A DNA stretch of 64,000 nt, taken from positions 3,782,001 to 3,846,000 of the forward strand of contig NZ_JAGSHX010000006.1 in NCBI RefSeq assembly GCF_018138715.1, given 5' to 3'. Numbering within the stretch: the stretch's first letter is position 1; the number at the start of each line of letters is the position of its first letter. This document shows, piece by piece, positions 45,857-54,862 of this stretch. Position numbers and translations under genes: made by a program. The stretch comes from Streptomyces asiaticus. Its GTDB lineage: Bacteria; Actinomycetota; Actinomycetes; Streptomycetales; Streptomycetaceae. The notes under the pieces were generated by a model. It had not been told where the DNA came from. It was given only the letters and a program-made list of their open reading frames with translations, and made no database searches.

Positions 45857-47440
45857 GTGAGCGACGAGCCCGGTCGGGCCCGGGGCTGGGCCGCGGGGCT
45901 CTTGCGGTGGTTCAGCCTCCGGCTGCGGCTGATGCTGGTCTTCGGGCTGGTGGCGCTGACCGCCGCCGTGTCCGCGTCCGCCATCGCGTACTGGCTGAAC
46001 CGGGACGCGGTGCTGACCCGTACCCAGGACTCGGCGCTGGACGAGTTCCGCAAGTCGCTGAAGGACGACACCGACCCGCTGCCCTCCGTCCCCACCTGTT
46101 CCGAATTGCGGGAGGCGGCGGGCCGTATGGCGGACAACACCCAGAAGTACGAGGTGCTGCTGATCACCCGGACGAAGGACGTCGGAAGCTGCCCGGCGGC
46201 CTCGGACAAGGATCTGTTCACCCTCGATGTGGTGCCCTCCTCGCTGCGGCGCGCGGTGGACCAGAAGCGCCCGGTGAGCAAGGGGAACACCGCCCCGTAC
46301 CACCTCTACTGGCAGCGGATCACGCTGGGCGGCACCCCGTACCTGGTCGGCGGGGCCAAGGTGAACGGCGGCGGGCCGACCGGCTACATGCTCAAGTCCC
46401 TGGACACCGAACGCCAGGATCTGAACTCCCTGGCCTGGTCGCTGGGGATCGCCACCGGGCTCGCGCTGATCGGCGCCGCGCTGCTGGCGCAGGCCGCCGC
46501 GGCCACGGTGCTGCGGCCGGTGCAGCGGCTCGGGGAGGCGGCCCACCGGCTGGGCGAGGGGCATCTCGACACCCGGCTCCAGGTCTCCGGCTCCGATGAG
46601 CTGGCCAATCTCTCCCACACCTTCAACCGGGCCGCGGAGCGGCTCCAGAAGCGGGTGGCGGAGCTGTCCGCGCGGGAGGCGTCCAGTCGGCGCTTCGTCG
46701 CGGACATGTCGCATGAGCTGCGGACCCCGCTCACCGCGATCACGGCCGTCACGGAGGTGCTGGAGGAGGAGGCCGACTCCCTCGACCCGATGATCGCTCC
46801 GGCGGTGCAGCTGGTGGTGAGCGAGACCCGGCGGCTGAACGACCTGGTGGAGAACCTGATGGAGGTGACCCGCTTCGACGCGGGCACGGCCCGGCTGGTG
46901 CTCGACGATGTCGATGTCGCCGACCAGGTGACGGCGTGCATCGACGCCCGCGCCTGGCTGGACGCGGTGGAGCTGGACGCGGCGCGCGGGATCGTGTCCC
47001 GGCTGGACCCCCGGCGGCTGGATGTGATCCTGGCGAATCTGATCGGGAACGCGCTCAAGCACGGCGGCTCGCCGGTGCGGGTCTCGGTGCGCACCGACGG
47101 CGATGAGCTGCTGATCAAGGTCCGGGACCACGGTCCGGGCATCCCCGAGGATGTGCTGCCGCATGTCTTCGACCGCTTCTACAAGGCGAGCGCATCCCGC
47201 CCCCGCTCGGAGGGCAGCGGGCTCGGGCTGTCGATCGCGATGGAGAACGCGCATATCCACGGCGGCGACATCAGCGCCGCGAACTCGCCGGAGGGCGGGG
47301 CGGTCTTTACCCTGCGGCTGCCGATGGACGCCTCCCGGATCGCCTCCGACGAGGCCGAGGACGAGCGCGACGGCTCCGCCGGGAGCGAGCGCGACGACGG
47401 CGGCACAGGCACGGGCCGGGACGAGGAGGGCAGGCCATGA
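45857..47440 (+). CDS. afsQ2: Sensor histidine kinase AfsQ2
   Basis: About 527 residues from GTG 45857 (TTG 45848 is possible). Two membrane segments (about 22-44 and 195-215) enclose an extracytoplasmic sensor domain with two Cys residues (PTCSEL, GSCPA). A HAMP domain, the DHp helix with phospho-His in FVADMSHELRTPLTAI, and a HATPase domain (NLIGNALKHGG, DHGPGIP, GSGLGLSIA) follow. It phosphorylates AfsQ1. The gap to afsQ1 (142 bases) looks enlarged by an insertion. The stop overlaps the lipoprotein start (ATGA). Confidence 0.93.
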   Translation: MSDEPGRARGWAAGLLRWFSLRLRLMLVFGLVALTAAVSASAIAYWLNRDAVLTRTQDSALDEFRKSLKDDTDPLPSVPTCSELREAAGRMADNTQKYEVLLITRTKDVGSCPAASDKDLFTLDVVPSSLRRAVDQKRPVSKGNTAPYHLYWQRITLGGTPYLVGGAKVNGGGPTGYMLKSLDTERQDLNSLAWSLGIATGLALIGAALLAQAAAATVLRPVQRLGEAAHRLGEGHLDTRLQVSGSDELANLSHTFNRAAERLQKRVAELSAREASSRRFVADMSHELRTPLTAITAVTEVLEEEADSLDPMIAPAVQLVVSETRRLNDLVENLMEVTRFDAGTARLVLDDVDVADQVTACIDARAWLDAVELDAARGIVSRLDPRRLDVILANLIGNALKHGGSPVRVSVRTDGDELLIKVRDHGPGIPEDVLPHVFDRFYKASASRPRSEGSGLGLSIAMENAHIHGGDISAANSPEGGAVFTLRLPMDASRIASDEAEDERDGSAGSERDDGGTGTGRDEEGRP

Positions 47441-48051
47441 GCGCGCGCTGGACCCGGTCGGCCGTCCTCCTGCTGACCGGCGCGGTCACGCTGCTGGCGG
47501 CCGGGTGCGGGATACGGGGCACCTCGGTGCCGGTGGACGCCGGGGCCGCGCCCTCGCGGGCGTCCTGCCGGGCGCCGGAGTCGGAGCGGGCGGCCGAGGG
47601 GATGGGCAGGGTCTCCGTACGGATCTATCTGCTGTGCTCCTCGCGGATCCTGTCGGTGAGCCGGACCACCCGGCAGGGCGACGAGAAGACGGCCCACGAG
47701 CCGGTGCGGGTCGCCCGGGCGCTGCTGGAGCAGCTGCGGCTGCCGCCGACGGGGGCCGAGGTGTCGGCCGGGTTCTCCACGGCGATCGAGGACTGGGTGG
47801 AGATCTCCGGACCGGCCAAGGGCGACCCGGACAGCGCGCTGCGGCTGAACCGGCCGCCGGAGGAGATCCAGTCGCTGGCGCTCGCCCAGATCGTCTGCAC
47901 CTTCGCGGACACCACGGTGGCCGGTGACGACGGCAAGGTGGTGCTCGGCGGTCCGGACAGCCAGCGGGATCCGCTCAAGGCGTACCAGTGCACCGAGGAG
48001 ATGCGCCGCAATCCGATGATCGCGGTCAATTCCGGGGTCCTGGTGTCCTGA
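47437..48051 (+). CDS. afsQ3: AfsQ3-like lipoprotein of the AfsQ system
   Basis: 204 residues. The signal peptide ends in the lipobox LLAAGCG (Cys about 24); the rest is an extracytoplasmic domain of the GerMN-like type (VRIYLLCSSRILSVSR; ALLEQLRLPP; VEISGPA) with several Cys. In S. coelicolor the third gene of the locus encodes a lipoprotein that may tune AfsQ2 sensing. ATG overlaps the kinase TGA, so the proteins are made together. The symbol follows the S. coelicolor name. Confidence 0.88.
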   Translation: MSARWTRSAVLLLTGAVTLLAAGCGIRGTSVPVDAGAAPSRASCRAPESERAAEGMGRVSVRIYLLCSSRILSVSRTTRQGDEKTAHEPVRVARALLEQLRLPPTGAEVSAGFSTAIEDWVEISGPAKGDPDSALRLNRPPEEIQSLALAQIVCTFADTTVAGDDGKVVLGGPDSQRDPLKAYQCTEEMRRNPMIAVNSGVLVS

Positions 48052-48119
48052 ACGCCGGGATCCCGGTGTTCTGAACTCCCGGATCCCGGTGTCGTGCAAT
48101 TGCGGCTCCCGGTGTCCTG
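48027..48119 (+). repeat. 23-bp tandem repeat spanning the afsQ3 stop codon
   Basis: Four units of 23-24 bases; the first encodes the last residues (NSGVLVS) and the TG of the stop. Shared core: GGATCCCGGTGTTCTGAAC, GGATCCCGGTGTCGTGCAA and GGCTCCCGGTGTCCTGATT. Confidence 0.9.
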
Positions 48120-48233
48120 ATTCGTTACCTGTTGGTACCGCCCCGTCCCAGGTCGGCGACTTGTCGGTAACAAGGTGCTGACCAGCGGAGTGGGTGCGGA
48201 ACCGCGACCCCCGCGTGCGGCGTCCTGATTTTC

Positions 48234-48809
48234 GTGCAGGGTCCTTTCGGCCGCAGGGCCGCCTTCCGCTACCGCGTCGCGGGCTTCGTGCTCCTCGTGG
48301 CCCACCTCTCGTTCGTCTGCTGGCTGACCCTGCGACCGGTGAACGTCCCCTGGGTGTCCGCGTCCACCCTCGAACCACTGGCCACCATCCGCGCCGATCT
48401 GGCGCTCAGCCCCTGGTCGGCCGCCCGTTCCATCGGAGGCGGGCTGCTGCTGCTCGCGCCGCTGGGAGTGCTGCTGCCGCTGGCCGGGGGCCGGGTGGAG
48501 GCGTATCCGCTGGCCTCGCTGATCCGTACGGCCTTCACCGGGGCGATGGTGGCCATGGGGTTCGCGCTGCTGCGCAGCGAGGTGACCGGGCAGATCATGA
48601 ACGTGGACGCGGTGCTGCTGAACACCGTCGGGGTCGCCCTCGCGCATGTGCTGGTGGTGCCCGCCGTACGGGCCCGGCTCCGCCGCCGGGCCGACCGGGG
48701 CCGGGCGGCCCCCCTCCCCCGGAACGACGGCGCCCAGGCCCCGACCCCGACGATTCCCAGGGTCGGGATCGCACCGTGGAGCGACGTCTCCTCCGGCTCG
48801 CGGACATAG
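48234..48809 (+). CDS. VanZ-like membrane protein
   Basis: About 191 residues with four hydrophobic segments (15-35, 67-85, 96-116, 123-142), including RSEVTGQIMNVDAVLLNTVGV, which fits the VanZ family (usual end of the motif DxxD...NxxG). VanZ in Enterococcus gives some teicoplanin resistance; in Streptomyces the role is unknown. The GTG start lacks a good ribosome site, so the start is uncertain. The region upstream has CTTGT-CGGTA-ACAAG near 48160. Confidence 0.75.
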   Translation: MQGPFGRRAAFRYRVAGFVLLVAHLSFVCWLTLRPVNVPWVSASTLEPLATIRADLALSPWSAARSIGGGLLLLAPLGVLLPLAGGRVEAYPLASLIRTAFTGAMVAMGFALLRSEVTGQIMNVDAVLLNTVGVALAHVLVVPAVRARLRRRADRGRAAPLPRNDGAQAPTPTIPRVGIAPWSDVSSGSRT

Positions 48810-48869
48810 CTTTGAGGACATCGGGAACCAGCTCTTCCCGAGCCCACCCGACGACGAGGAGTGCCCATC

Positions 48870-49073
48870 ATGGCCGCACCGCTGGTCCGCCCCCGCCACG
48901 ACAAGAAGATCGCCGGTGTCTGCGCCGGTCTCGCCCGGCGCTTCGGGACCACCCCGACGACGATGCGGGTGCTCTTCGTGGTCTCGTGTCTGCTGCCGGG
49001 GCCGCAGTTCCTGCTCTATATCGCGCTGTGGTTCCTGCTTCCGGCGGAGGACGCCTATCGCGAGGCGTGGTGA
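48870..49073 (+). CDS. PspC-domain small membrane protein
   Basis: 67 residues, ATG 48870 after GAGGA. RPRHDKKIAGVCAGLARRFGTTPTTMRVLFVVSCLLPGPQFLLYIALWFLLP is a nearly bare PspC domain with one or two membrane segments. PspC proteins take part in envelope-stress signalling; stand-alone copies are common in Streptomyces. Confidence 0.9.
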   Translation: MAAPLVRPRHDKKIAGVCAGLARRFGTTPTTMRVLFVVSCLLPGPQFLLYIALWFLLPAEDAYREAW

Positions 49074-49150
49074 CCCGTCGCGCCGACGGCGCGGGGTGAC
49101 CCCGCATACGTAAGCGCCGTTACCCCGCATACGGACCCATACGGAAATGA

Positions 49151-49186
49151 CCGGGCCGCACACCCCCTTCGGGATGTGCGGCCCGG
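49151..49186. terminator. Bidirectional terminator between pspC and a secreted-protein gene
   Basis: CCGGGCCGCACA pairs with TGTGCGGCCCGG, 12 bp with a 12-base loop, 78 bases after the pspC stop and 20 bases from the convergent gene's stop. Confidence 0.85.
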
Positions 49187-49205
49187 CCGTGTGCCCAGGC
49201 GGGGT

Positions 49206-49445
49206 TCAGCCGAGCTTGACGAGGCCGAGGCTGCCCAGCGGGAGCTGGCTCAGCATGCCCTGGGCGGGCTTGGCCTGAGGGGCGGCGGGGGCCGCGGGCT
49301 GGCCGGCGGTGGGCTGCCCCGGGGCGGCGACACGGCCCGCGGAGCCACCGGGGACCGGCGCCGCGGACGCGGCGCTGCCTCCGGCGACGACGGCGGCGGC
49401 ACCGAGGGCAATGACACCGAGAGTCTTGAGGGTTCCCTGCTTCAT
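49206..49445 (-). CDS. Small secreted Ala/Pro-rich protein
   Basis: 79 residues from ATG 49445 (AAGGACAG upstream). The signal peptide KTLGVIALGAAAVVAGGSAASA is followed by a low-complexity Pro/Ala/Gly region and a hydrophobic end GMLSQLPLGSLGLVKLG. No Cys and no known domain. The gene order and form fit a small secreted Streptomyces protein of unknown role. Confidence 0.75.
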   Translation of the reverse strand: MKQGTLKTLGVIALGAAAVVAGGSAASAAPVPGGSAGRVAAPGQPTAGQPAAPAAPQAKPAQGMLSQLPLGSLGLVKLG

Positions 49446-49569
49446 CAGAAATCTGTCCTTGAGACGGGGGCTTGACCGATACGGAAACGTAGCCATGGAT
49501 TTCGGCTGCCCGCAAACACCGAAAACGGCCTCCGTTACCCCGCCCGGGTCGTGTGCCAGTGTCGCCCGC

Positions 49570-50736
49570 TCAGCTGCTCTCGGGTGCGGAATCCCTGGTC
49601 ACAGCCGATGCGGAGGCCACATTGCGGAACAGCCATTCGGACTTGAGCTCGGCGTATCCGGGCTTGATCACGTCACTGATCATCGCCAGACGTTCGTCAA
49701 AAGGAATGAAGGCCGATTTCATCGCATTGACCGTGAACCATTGCATGTCGTCGAGCGTGTAATGGAACGTTGATACAAGATGCTGGAATTCCCCGCTCAT
49801 GCTCGTCCCGCTCATCAGACGATTATCCGTATTCACGGTGGCGCGGAAATGCAGCCGACGGAGCAGCCCGATGGGGTGCTCGGCGTACGAACTGGCCGCG
49901 CCGGTCTGGAGGTTGGAGGTCGGGCACAGCTCCAGCGGGATGCGCTTGTCGCGGACGTACGAGGCGAGGCGGCCGAGGCTGAGGGAGCCGTCGTCCCCGA
50001 CCTCGATGTCGTCGATGATGCGGACGCCGTGGCCCAGCCGGTCGGCGCCGCACCACTGGAGCGCCTGCCAGATGGAGGGCAGTCCGAACGCCTCGCCCGC
50101 GTGGATCGTGAAGTGGTTGTTCTCCCGCTTCAGATACTCGAAGGCGTCCAGGTGGCGGGTGGGCGGGAACCCGGCCTCGGCGCCCGCGATGTCGAAGCCG
50201 ACCACGCCCAGGTCGCGGTAGCGGTTGGCGAGTTCGGCGATCTCCAGGGCGCGGGCCGCGTGGCGCATCGCGGTCAGCAGCGCGCCGACGCGGATGCGGT
50301 GGCCGTTCTCCCAGGCCCGGCGCTCACCCTCGCGGAAGCCCTCGTTGACCGCCTCGACGACCTGCTCCAGGGTCAGCCCGCCCTCCAGGTGCTGCTCGGG
50401 GGCGTAGCGGATCTCGGCGTAGACGACGCCGTCCTCGGCGAGGTCCTCGGCGCATTCGGCGGCGACCCTGACGAGCGCGTCGCGGGTCTGCATCACGCCG
50501 ACGGTGTGGGAGAACGTCTCCAGATAGCGCTCCAGCGACCCGGAGTCCGCCGCCTCGCGGAACCAGATGCCCAGCTTGTCGGGCTCGGTCTCCGGGAGCG
50601 CGGCGTACCCGGTCTCCCTCGCGAGGTCGACGATGGTGCCCGGGCGCAGCCCACCGTCGAGGTGGTCGTGCAGCAGCACCTTGGGGGCGCGGCGGATCTG
50701 TTCGGGGGTGGGCTCATGGGTGTGCTCGCTCGTCAT
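49570..50736 (-). CDS. add: Adenosine deaminase
   Basis: 388 residues from ATG 50736. Zinc and active-site motifs: [12 protein letters not shown] (HxH), [19 protein letters not shown] and [11 protein letters not shown] (usual TDDP-like Asp). It converts (deoxy)adenosine to (deoxy)inosine, the substrate of the purine phosphorylase. TACGCT at 50743-50748 (minus strand) is the likely -10 box six bases before the start, again nearly leaderless, and the CTACGCGCGTAG site lies four bases further up. Confidence 0.95.
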   Translation of the reverse strand: MTSEHTHEPTPEQIRRAPKVLLHDHLDGGLRPGTIVDLARETGYAALPETEPDKLGIWFREAADSGSLERYLETFSHTVGVMQTRDALVRVAAECAEDLAEDGVVYAEIRYAPEQHLEGGLTLEQVVEAVNEGFREGERRAWENGHRIRVGALLTAMRHAARALEIAELANRYRDLGVVGFDIAGAEAGFPPTRHLDAFEYLKRENNHFTIHAGEAFGLPSIWQALQWCGADRLGHGVRIIDDIEVGDDGSLSLGRLASYVRDKRIPLELCPTSNLQTGAASSYAEHPIGLLRRLHFRATVNTDNRLMSGTSMSGEFQHLVSTFHYTLDDMQWFTVNAMKSAFIPFDERLAMISDVIKPGYAELKSEWLFRNVASASAVTRDSAPESS

Positions 50737-50752
50737 CTGGGCAGCGTAGCCC

Positions 50753-50764
50753 CTACGCGCGTAG
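50753..50764. promoter_or_regulatory. Operator palindrome CTACGCGCGTAG upstream of add
   Basis: Third perfect copy in the window. An extra half-site GCGTAG is next to it at 50744-50749. It lies in the 104-base gap between add and the divergent hydrolase-like gene. Confidence 0.8.
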
Positions 50765-50840
50765 AACGTGAGGGATAGATACGGAACAGTGACCCGCACG
50801 GGTAGTGGAGTACACCAGTCCTTCTGCGATCGTTTCTGCC

Positions 50841-51608
50841 ATGGCTCAGCAAGCGTTGCCCGAGCGGGGCGCACGGCTGGGGCGGCCGATGGGCGCGGCC
50901 GCCGCGCGAACGACCGTACATGGTGTGGTGCTGCTGCTCCCCGAGGGGGAGCCCAGTGGGACCAGACGGCCGTCCAGACTCTCGGTGGCCGCCACGCTGC
51001 CGCTGGCCCGGCGGCTGGTCCGGGCGGGCCGGGAGGAGGGGCTGGCCGCCCATGTCGTCCACTACCGGTGCCGGGGCTGGAACGGGGCGGCCGCCGATGC
51101 CGCGTCCGATGCCACCTGGGCGGTGGAGGAGGTGGTGCGGCGCTACGGCGACGTGCCGGTCTGCCTCGTGGGCCACGGCATGGGCGGGCGCGCCGCCCTC
51201 CGCGCCGCCGGGCACGAGGCCGTCACCTCGGTGGTGGCGCTGGCGCCCTGGCTTCCGGCACCGGACGAGGTGCTCGAACCCGAGCCGGTGAAGCAGTTGG
51301 TGGGACGGCAGGTGCTGATCGCCCACGGCACGAATGACGAGCGCACCGACCCCGAACTGTCCTACCGGCTGGCGGAACGGGCCAAGAAGGCCAACCGCGA
51401 TGTGTGCCGCTTCGAGGTGCACACCGATGGGCACGGGCTGCATCAGCACCGCTCCGAGGTGCAGGCGCTGGCCGCGGACTTCCTCCTCGGCTCCCTCTTC
51501 CACTCCGGCTTCTCCCGCCCGGTGACCGACGCGCTGGCGGCTCCGCCGCCGCTGGGTCTGCGGATGCCGCTGGCGGCGGGCTTCGGGGCGAATCTGGGCC
51601 GGCGTTGA
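50841..51608 (+). CDS. Alpha/beta hydrolase-like protein without the nucleophilic serine
   Basis: 255 residues from ATG 50841. The fold is clear: [49 protein letters not shown] (Asp region) and [11 protein letters not shown] (His region). The elbow reads GHGMGG where GHSMGG would be usual, so Gly replaces the catalytic Ser. It may be a non-enzymatic member or use another residue. It shares the promoter region of add but is divergent. A hairpin at 51745 ends it. Confidence 0.75.
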   Translation: MAQQALPERGARLGRPMGAAAARTTVHGVVLLLPEGEPSGTRRPSRLSVAATLPLARRLVRAGREEGLAAHVVHYRCRGWNGAAADAASDATWAVEEVVRRYGDVPVCLVGHGMGGRAALRAAGHEAVTSVVALAPWLPAPDEVLEPEPVKQLVGRQVLIAHGTNDERTDPELSYRLAERAKKANRDVCRFEVHTDGHGLHQHRSEVQALAADFLLGSLFHSGFSRPVTDALAAPPPLGLRMPLAAGFGANLGRR

Positions 51609-52078
51609 GCGCTTGGTTGTGCGCCTCTGGGTTTGCGTTCGCTGCCGGGTGCGTCGGGGTCCGGGTACGTCGCCGGGTGCGGCGCCGTCTCGCGCCTTCG
51701 GCGCCTGCACGCTTGGGGCCGGGGGCCGGGCCCGCGCCGCCGGACGAAGGGGCCGCCCCGCCGGACAGTGGCGGAACGGCCCCTTCGCGCTTCGGGGGTC
51801 GGCCCTGGCAGGGCGCTTACGGGGGGGCGGGTGGATCTTTCCCCTCTCCCGCCCCTTCCCGATACCAGGGGCTCCGCCCCTGGACCCCGGGGTCTGAGGC
51901 GGAGCCCCAGCTCCACCCGGGGCCCGGGGCAGAGCCCCGAACCCACCCCCGAGCCCTGGGGCAGAGCCCCGAACCCACCCCGGGGTCTGGGGCGGAGCCC
52001 CAGTTGTGGGGAGGGGCGGGGAGGGGAGGAGCACGCCGCAGGCGACGCCCCCCCTAAGCAGGGGAGGAAGCTCGCTAC
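51609..52078. repeat. Repeat-rich gene-free region
   Basis: No credible gene. After the terminator (51745-51787) come CCGCCCCTTCCCG, CAGGGGCTCCGCCCCTG, GGGGCGGAGCCCCAG and GGGGCAGAGCCCC palindromes in a row to about 52030. Three copies of GCCCCGAACCCACCCC-type units lie at about 51930-51985. Confidence 0.85.
51745..51787 (+). terminator. Terminator after the hydrolase-like gene
   Basis: CGAAGGGGCCG pairs with CGGCCCCTTCG; the loop itself can form CCGCC/GGCGG. 136 bases after the stop. Confidence 0.75.
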
Positions 52079-52181
52079 GGCTCGGGCAGCGCCCCGAAGG
52101 GGCGCGGGGAACTGCGCGACCAGTCACGACGGCGCCGCAGTCGGCCGACGACGCATCGCCACACTTCCAGCGAAGCGCTTA
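52079..52181. repeat. Dispersed intergenic repeat fused to the MFS gene stop codon
   Basis: CGCCCCGAAGGGGCGCGGGG, ACTGCGCGACCAGTCACGAC, CGCAGTCGGCCGACGACGC and an end AGCGAAGCGCTTAGGCGG; the TTA in that end is the stop (TAA) of the transporter gene. Same family as 8536, 14185 and 18790. Confidence 0.8.
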
Positions 52182-53498
52182 GGCGGGCACTCCGCACAGC
52201 TCGCGCCGCGCTGCCTCCGCGCGCCGCTCGGCCATCGCCTTCCGCGTCGCGTACACCGTGATCGCCGCCGCGCCGCCGACCGCCACCAGGCCCATGGCGA
52301 CGGTGCCGGCCCACCCGGCCGCGTGGAAGGCGAGCGCGCCCAGCGCACCGCCCACACTGCTGCCGATGTAGTACGACGCCTGGTAGAGCGCCGCGGCCTG
52401 GGCGCGTCCGGTCTTGGCCGTACGGCTCACCGCCGAGGACGCCGCCGCGTGGCCCGCGAAGAAGCCCGCGGTGATCAGGACCAGACCGGCCAGCACCGCC
52501 GGGATCGAGTTCAGCAGGGACAGCAGCAGCCCGGCGGCCGTCGTGGACACCGCCACGTACAGCGCACCGCGCCGCCCGAGCCGGCCGACCAGCTTGCCGG
52601 TGGCCGCCGAGGAGACCGTGCCGACCAGGTAGATCAGGAAGATCGAGCCGATCAGGCTCTGCGAGAGCCCGAAGGGCTCGGCCACCAGGCGGTAGCCGAT
52701 GACCGTGTAGACCCCGCCGAAGACCGTCATGAACAGCGCGCCGATCGCGTACAGCCGGCACAGCAGCGGATCGGAGAGGTGCCCGGCGAGGGTGCGGGCC
52801 AGCGCCCGCGGGCTCACCTCGGCCGGGGTGAAGTGCCGGGCCTTGGGCAGCAGCATCCGGAAGGACGCCGCGCACAGCAGCGCCATCACACCGACCGCGG
52901 CGAGCGCGGCCCGCCAGCCCCAGGCGTCCGCCACCCAGCCGGTGACGATCCGGCCGCTCATCCCGCCGACGCTGTTACCGGCCACGAACAGCCCGATCGT
53001 GCCGATCAGCGCCTTCGGGTGGACCTCCTCCGAGAGGTACGCCATCGCGGAGGCGGGGATCCCGGCCAGCGCCGCGCCCTGGACCGCGCGCAGCCCGATC
53101 AGCCAACCCAGGTCCGGTGCGAAGGGCACCAGCAGGGCGAGGACGACCGCGACCGTGAGCGAGACGGTCATCATGGCGCGCCGGCCGAACCGCTCGGACA
53201 GCGCGCTCAGCGGCACCACCGCGAGCGCGAGACCGAACGTGGCCGCGGAGACGCTCCAGCTGGCCTGGTCCGCCTGGACCCGCAGATCGTCGGAGATCGC
53301 GGGCAGCAGCGCCTGGGTCGAGTAGAGCAGGGCGAAGGTGGCGAGTCCGGCGGTGAAGAGGGCGAGCCGCATCCGGAGGTAGCCGGGGTGGCCCGGGCTC
53401 ATCCGCTCGGACTCGGAGTGGTTCGGGTTCGGGGACATCGAAGCGGAGGCGTCCACGCGGTGGTTCCCGGTGGACGCCCTGGTATCAGCAGGAGGCAT
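52179..53498 (-). CDS. MFS transporter (YnfM/AraJ-like exporter)
   Basis: About 439 residues with 12 membrane segments from residue 38. The motif LSERFGRRAMM after the second helix is the MFS motif A. The closest feel is the DHA-type efflux group. It is divergent from a LysR gene with 92 bases between, the usual arrangement for a regulator and its exporter gene. The N-terminal 40 residues are hydrophilic; a later start is possible (for example MSPGHPGYLRM). Confidence 0.88.
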   Translation of the reverse strand: MPPADTRASTGNHRVDASASMSPNPNHSESERMSPGHPGYLRMRLALFTAGLATFALLYSTQALLPAISDDLRVQADQASWSVSAATFGLALAVVPLSALSERFGRRAMMTVSLTVAVVLALLVPFAPDLGWLIGLRAVQGAALAGIPASAMAYLSEEVHPKALIGTIGLFVAGNSVGGMSGRIVTGWVADAWGWRAALAAVGVMALLCAASFRMLLPKARHFTPAEVSPRALARTLAGHLSDPLLCRLYAIGALFMTVFGGVYTVIGYRLVAEPFGLSQSLIGSIFLIYLVGTVSSAATGKLVGRLGRRGALYVAVSTTAAGLLLSLLNSIPAVLAGLVLITAGFFAGHAAASSAVSRTAKTGRAQAAALYQASYYIGSSVGGALGALAFHAAGWAGTVAMGLVAVGGAAAITVYATRKAMAERRAEAARRELCGVPA

Positions 53499-53590
53499 GG
53501 TTCGACCGTACGTATCCACGGTTGATGCGTCCAATGCACGGAATGGCGATAATCAATCCACTGCCGCATGAGTAAAGGTCAGGGCCGCCC

Positions 53591-54544
53591 GTGTCACGCA
53601 TCAGTTACGAAAACGGCATTCCGGTGACAGCAGATGTCGAGGCGGAGTCCTGGGCCGCCGCGCTCACCCCGCGCCTCGCCCAGTTCGCCGCCGTCGCCCG
53701 CCATGAGCATGTGACGCGCGCCGCACAGGAGTTGGGGGTGCCCCAGTCGACGCTCAGCCGGGCGATGGTCCGGCTGGAGGAGGACCTGGGCGTGTCGCTC
53801 TTCGCCCGCCGGGGCCGTACGGTGGCGCTCACCCCGGCCGGACGGACCTTCCTGCGCTCGGTCGAACGGGCCCTCGCCGAGGTCGACCGGGCCGCCGAGT
53901 CCGTACGGGCCGACGCCGACCCCGCGGCGGGCCGGGTCTCGTTCGGCTTCCTGCACACGCTGGGGACCGAGACCGTGCCCGGTCTGATCCGGAGCTTCCG
54001 GGTGGACCATCCGCGGGTGCGCTTCCAACTGGTCCAGAACTACGGCGAGGCGATGATCGAGCGGATGCGCGCGGGCGGCCTCGACCTGTGTCTGACCTCC
54101 CCGGTCCCGGACGCCCCCGATCTGGTCGCCCGCCGCCTGGACGAACAGCGGCTGCGGCTGGTGGTCCCCGACGACCACCGGCTGGCCGGACGCCGCCGGG
54201 TCCGGCTCGCCGAGGCCGCCTCGGAGCTGTTCGTCACCCTGGAGCCGGGCTACGGGCTGCGGCGCATCACGGACGCGCTGTGCGCCGAGGCGGGCTTCAC
54301 CCCGCGGATCGCCTTCGAGGGCGAGGAGGCGGAGACCCTCCGCGGCCTGGTCGCCGCGGGCCTCGGCGTGGCCCTCCTCCCACCCCCGGCGGTCCCCCGC
54401 CCCGGCGTGGCCGAGCTGACCGTCACCGCCCCGCGCGCCGTCCGCGAGATCGGCGTCGCCTGGCTGGACGGCCACCCCGACACACCCCCGGTGGCGGCCT
54501 TCAAGAAGTTCCTGCTGAGCCGCCGGGGCCAGCTGCTGCCGTAG
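53591..54544 (+). CDS. LysR-family regulator
   Basis: 317 residues. HTH: LAQFAAVARHEHVTRAAQELGVPQSTLSRAMVRLEEDLGVSLFARRGRTVALTPAG (about 27-82), then a LysR substrate-binding domain. The shared promoter with the MFS gene suggests it controls that gene, probably by an aromatic or drug-like signal. The GTG start has only a weak ribosome site. Confidence 0.9.
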   Translation: MSRISYENGIPVTADVEAESWAAALTPRLAQFAAVARHEHVTRAAQELGVPQSTLSRAMVRLEEDLGVSLFARRGRTVALTPAGRTFLRSVERALAEVDRAAESVRADADPAAGRVSFGFLHTLGTETVPGLIRSFRVDHPRVRFQLVQNYGEAMIERMRAGGLDLCLTSPVPDAPDLVARRLDEQRLRLVVPDDHRLAGRRRVRLAEAASELFVTLEPGYGLRRITDALCAEAGFTPRIAFEGEEAETLRGLVAAGLGVALLPPPAVPRPGVAELTVTAPRAVREIGVAWLDGHPDTPPVAAFKKFLLSRRGQLLP

Positions 54545-54676
54545 GCCAGTCGCGAGCGCAGGATGCCCGGGTCAGGCGATGCGTTCCCTGCTGGGGCAGC
54601 ACGAGAATGGGCGTACGTCGACGGGAGCTGGTCTGTACGCGTCGACAACATGACCTTGTTGCTTATGAGTTGAGCC

Positions 54677-54714
54677 CGTAGCCCCTGATTTGCCGGGTCG
54701 GCTACGAGGTTTTT
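54677..54714 (+). terminator. Hairpin with U-tract at the edge of the accessory island
   Basis: CGTAGCC (54677-54683) pairs with GGCTACG (54700-54706), followed by AGGTTTTT. This classic rho-independent form with a T-run differs from the GC-only hairpins elsewhere in the window. The stretch 54545-54723 otherwise holds no gene. Confidence 0.6.
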
Positions 54715-54862
54715 CTCATCACCTCAGTCCGCATCAGTGTCACTGGCCGACGGCTCGATTTCCGGCGACCCGGTGCGCCTAGCTTCCAATTCATTGGCCA
54801 GTGTCCGGAAAATCTGGGCCATGGCATTGGCCTGCTTCTCGTGGGCCTTCCTTGCCTTCTTA

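Noticed and set aside
49074..49150. Stop-anchored repeat after pspC
   Set aside because: CCCGCATACG occurs only twice and TGACCC twice at unequal spacing; too weak to count with the clear cases.
51633..53525. 630-codon plus-strand frame
   Set aside because: It crosses the repeat region and then lies antisense to the MFS gene; no credible protein features.
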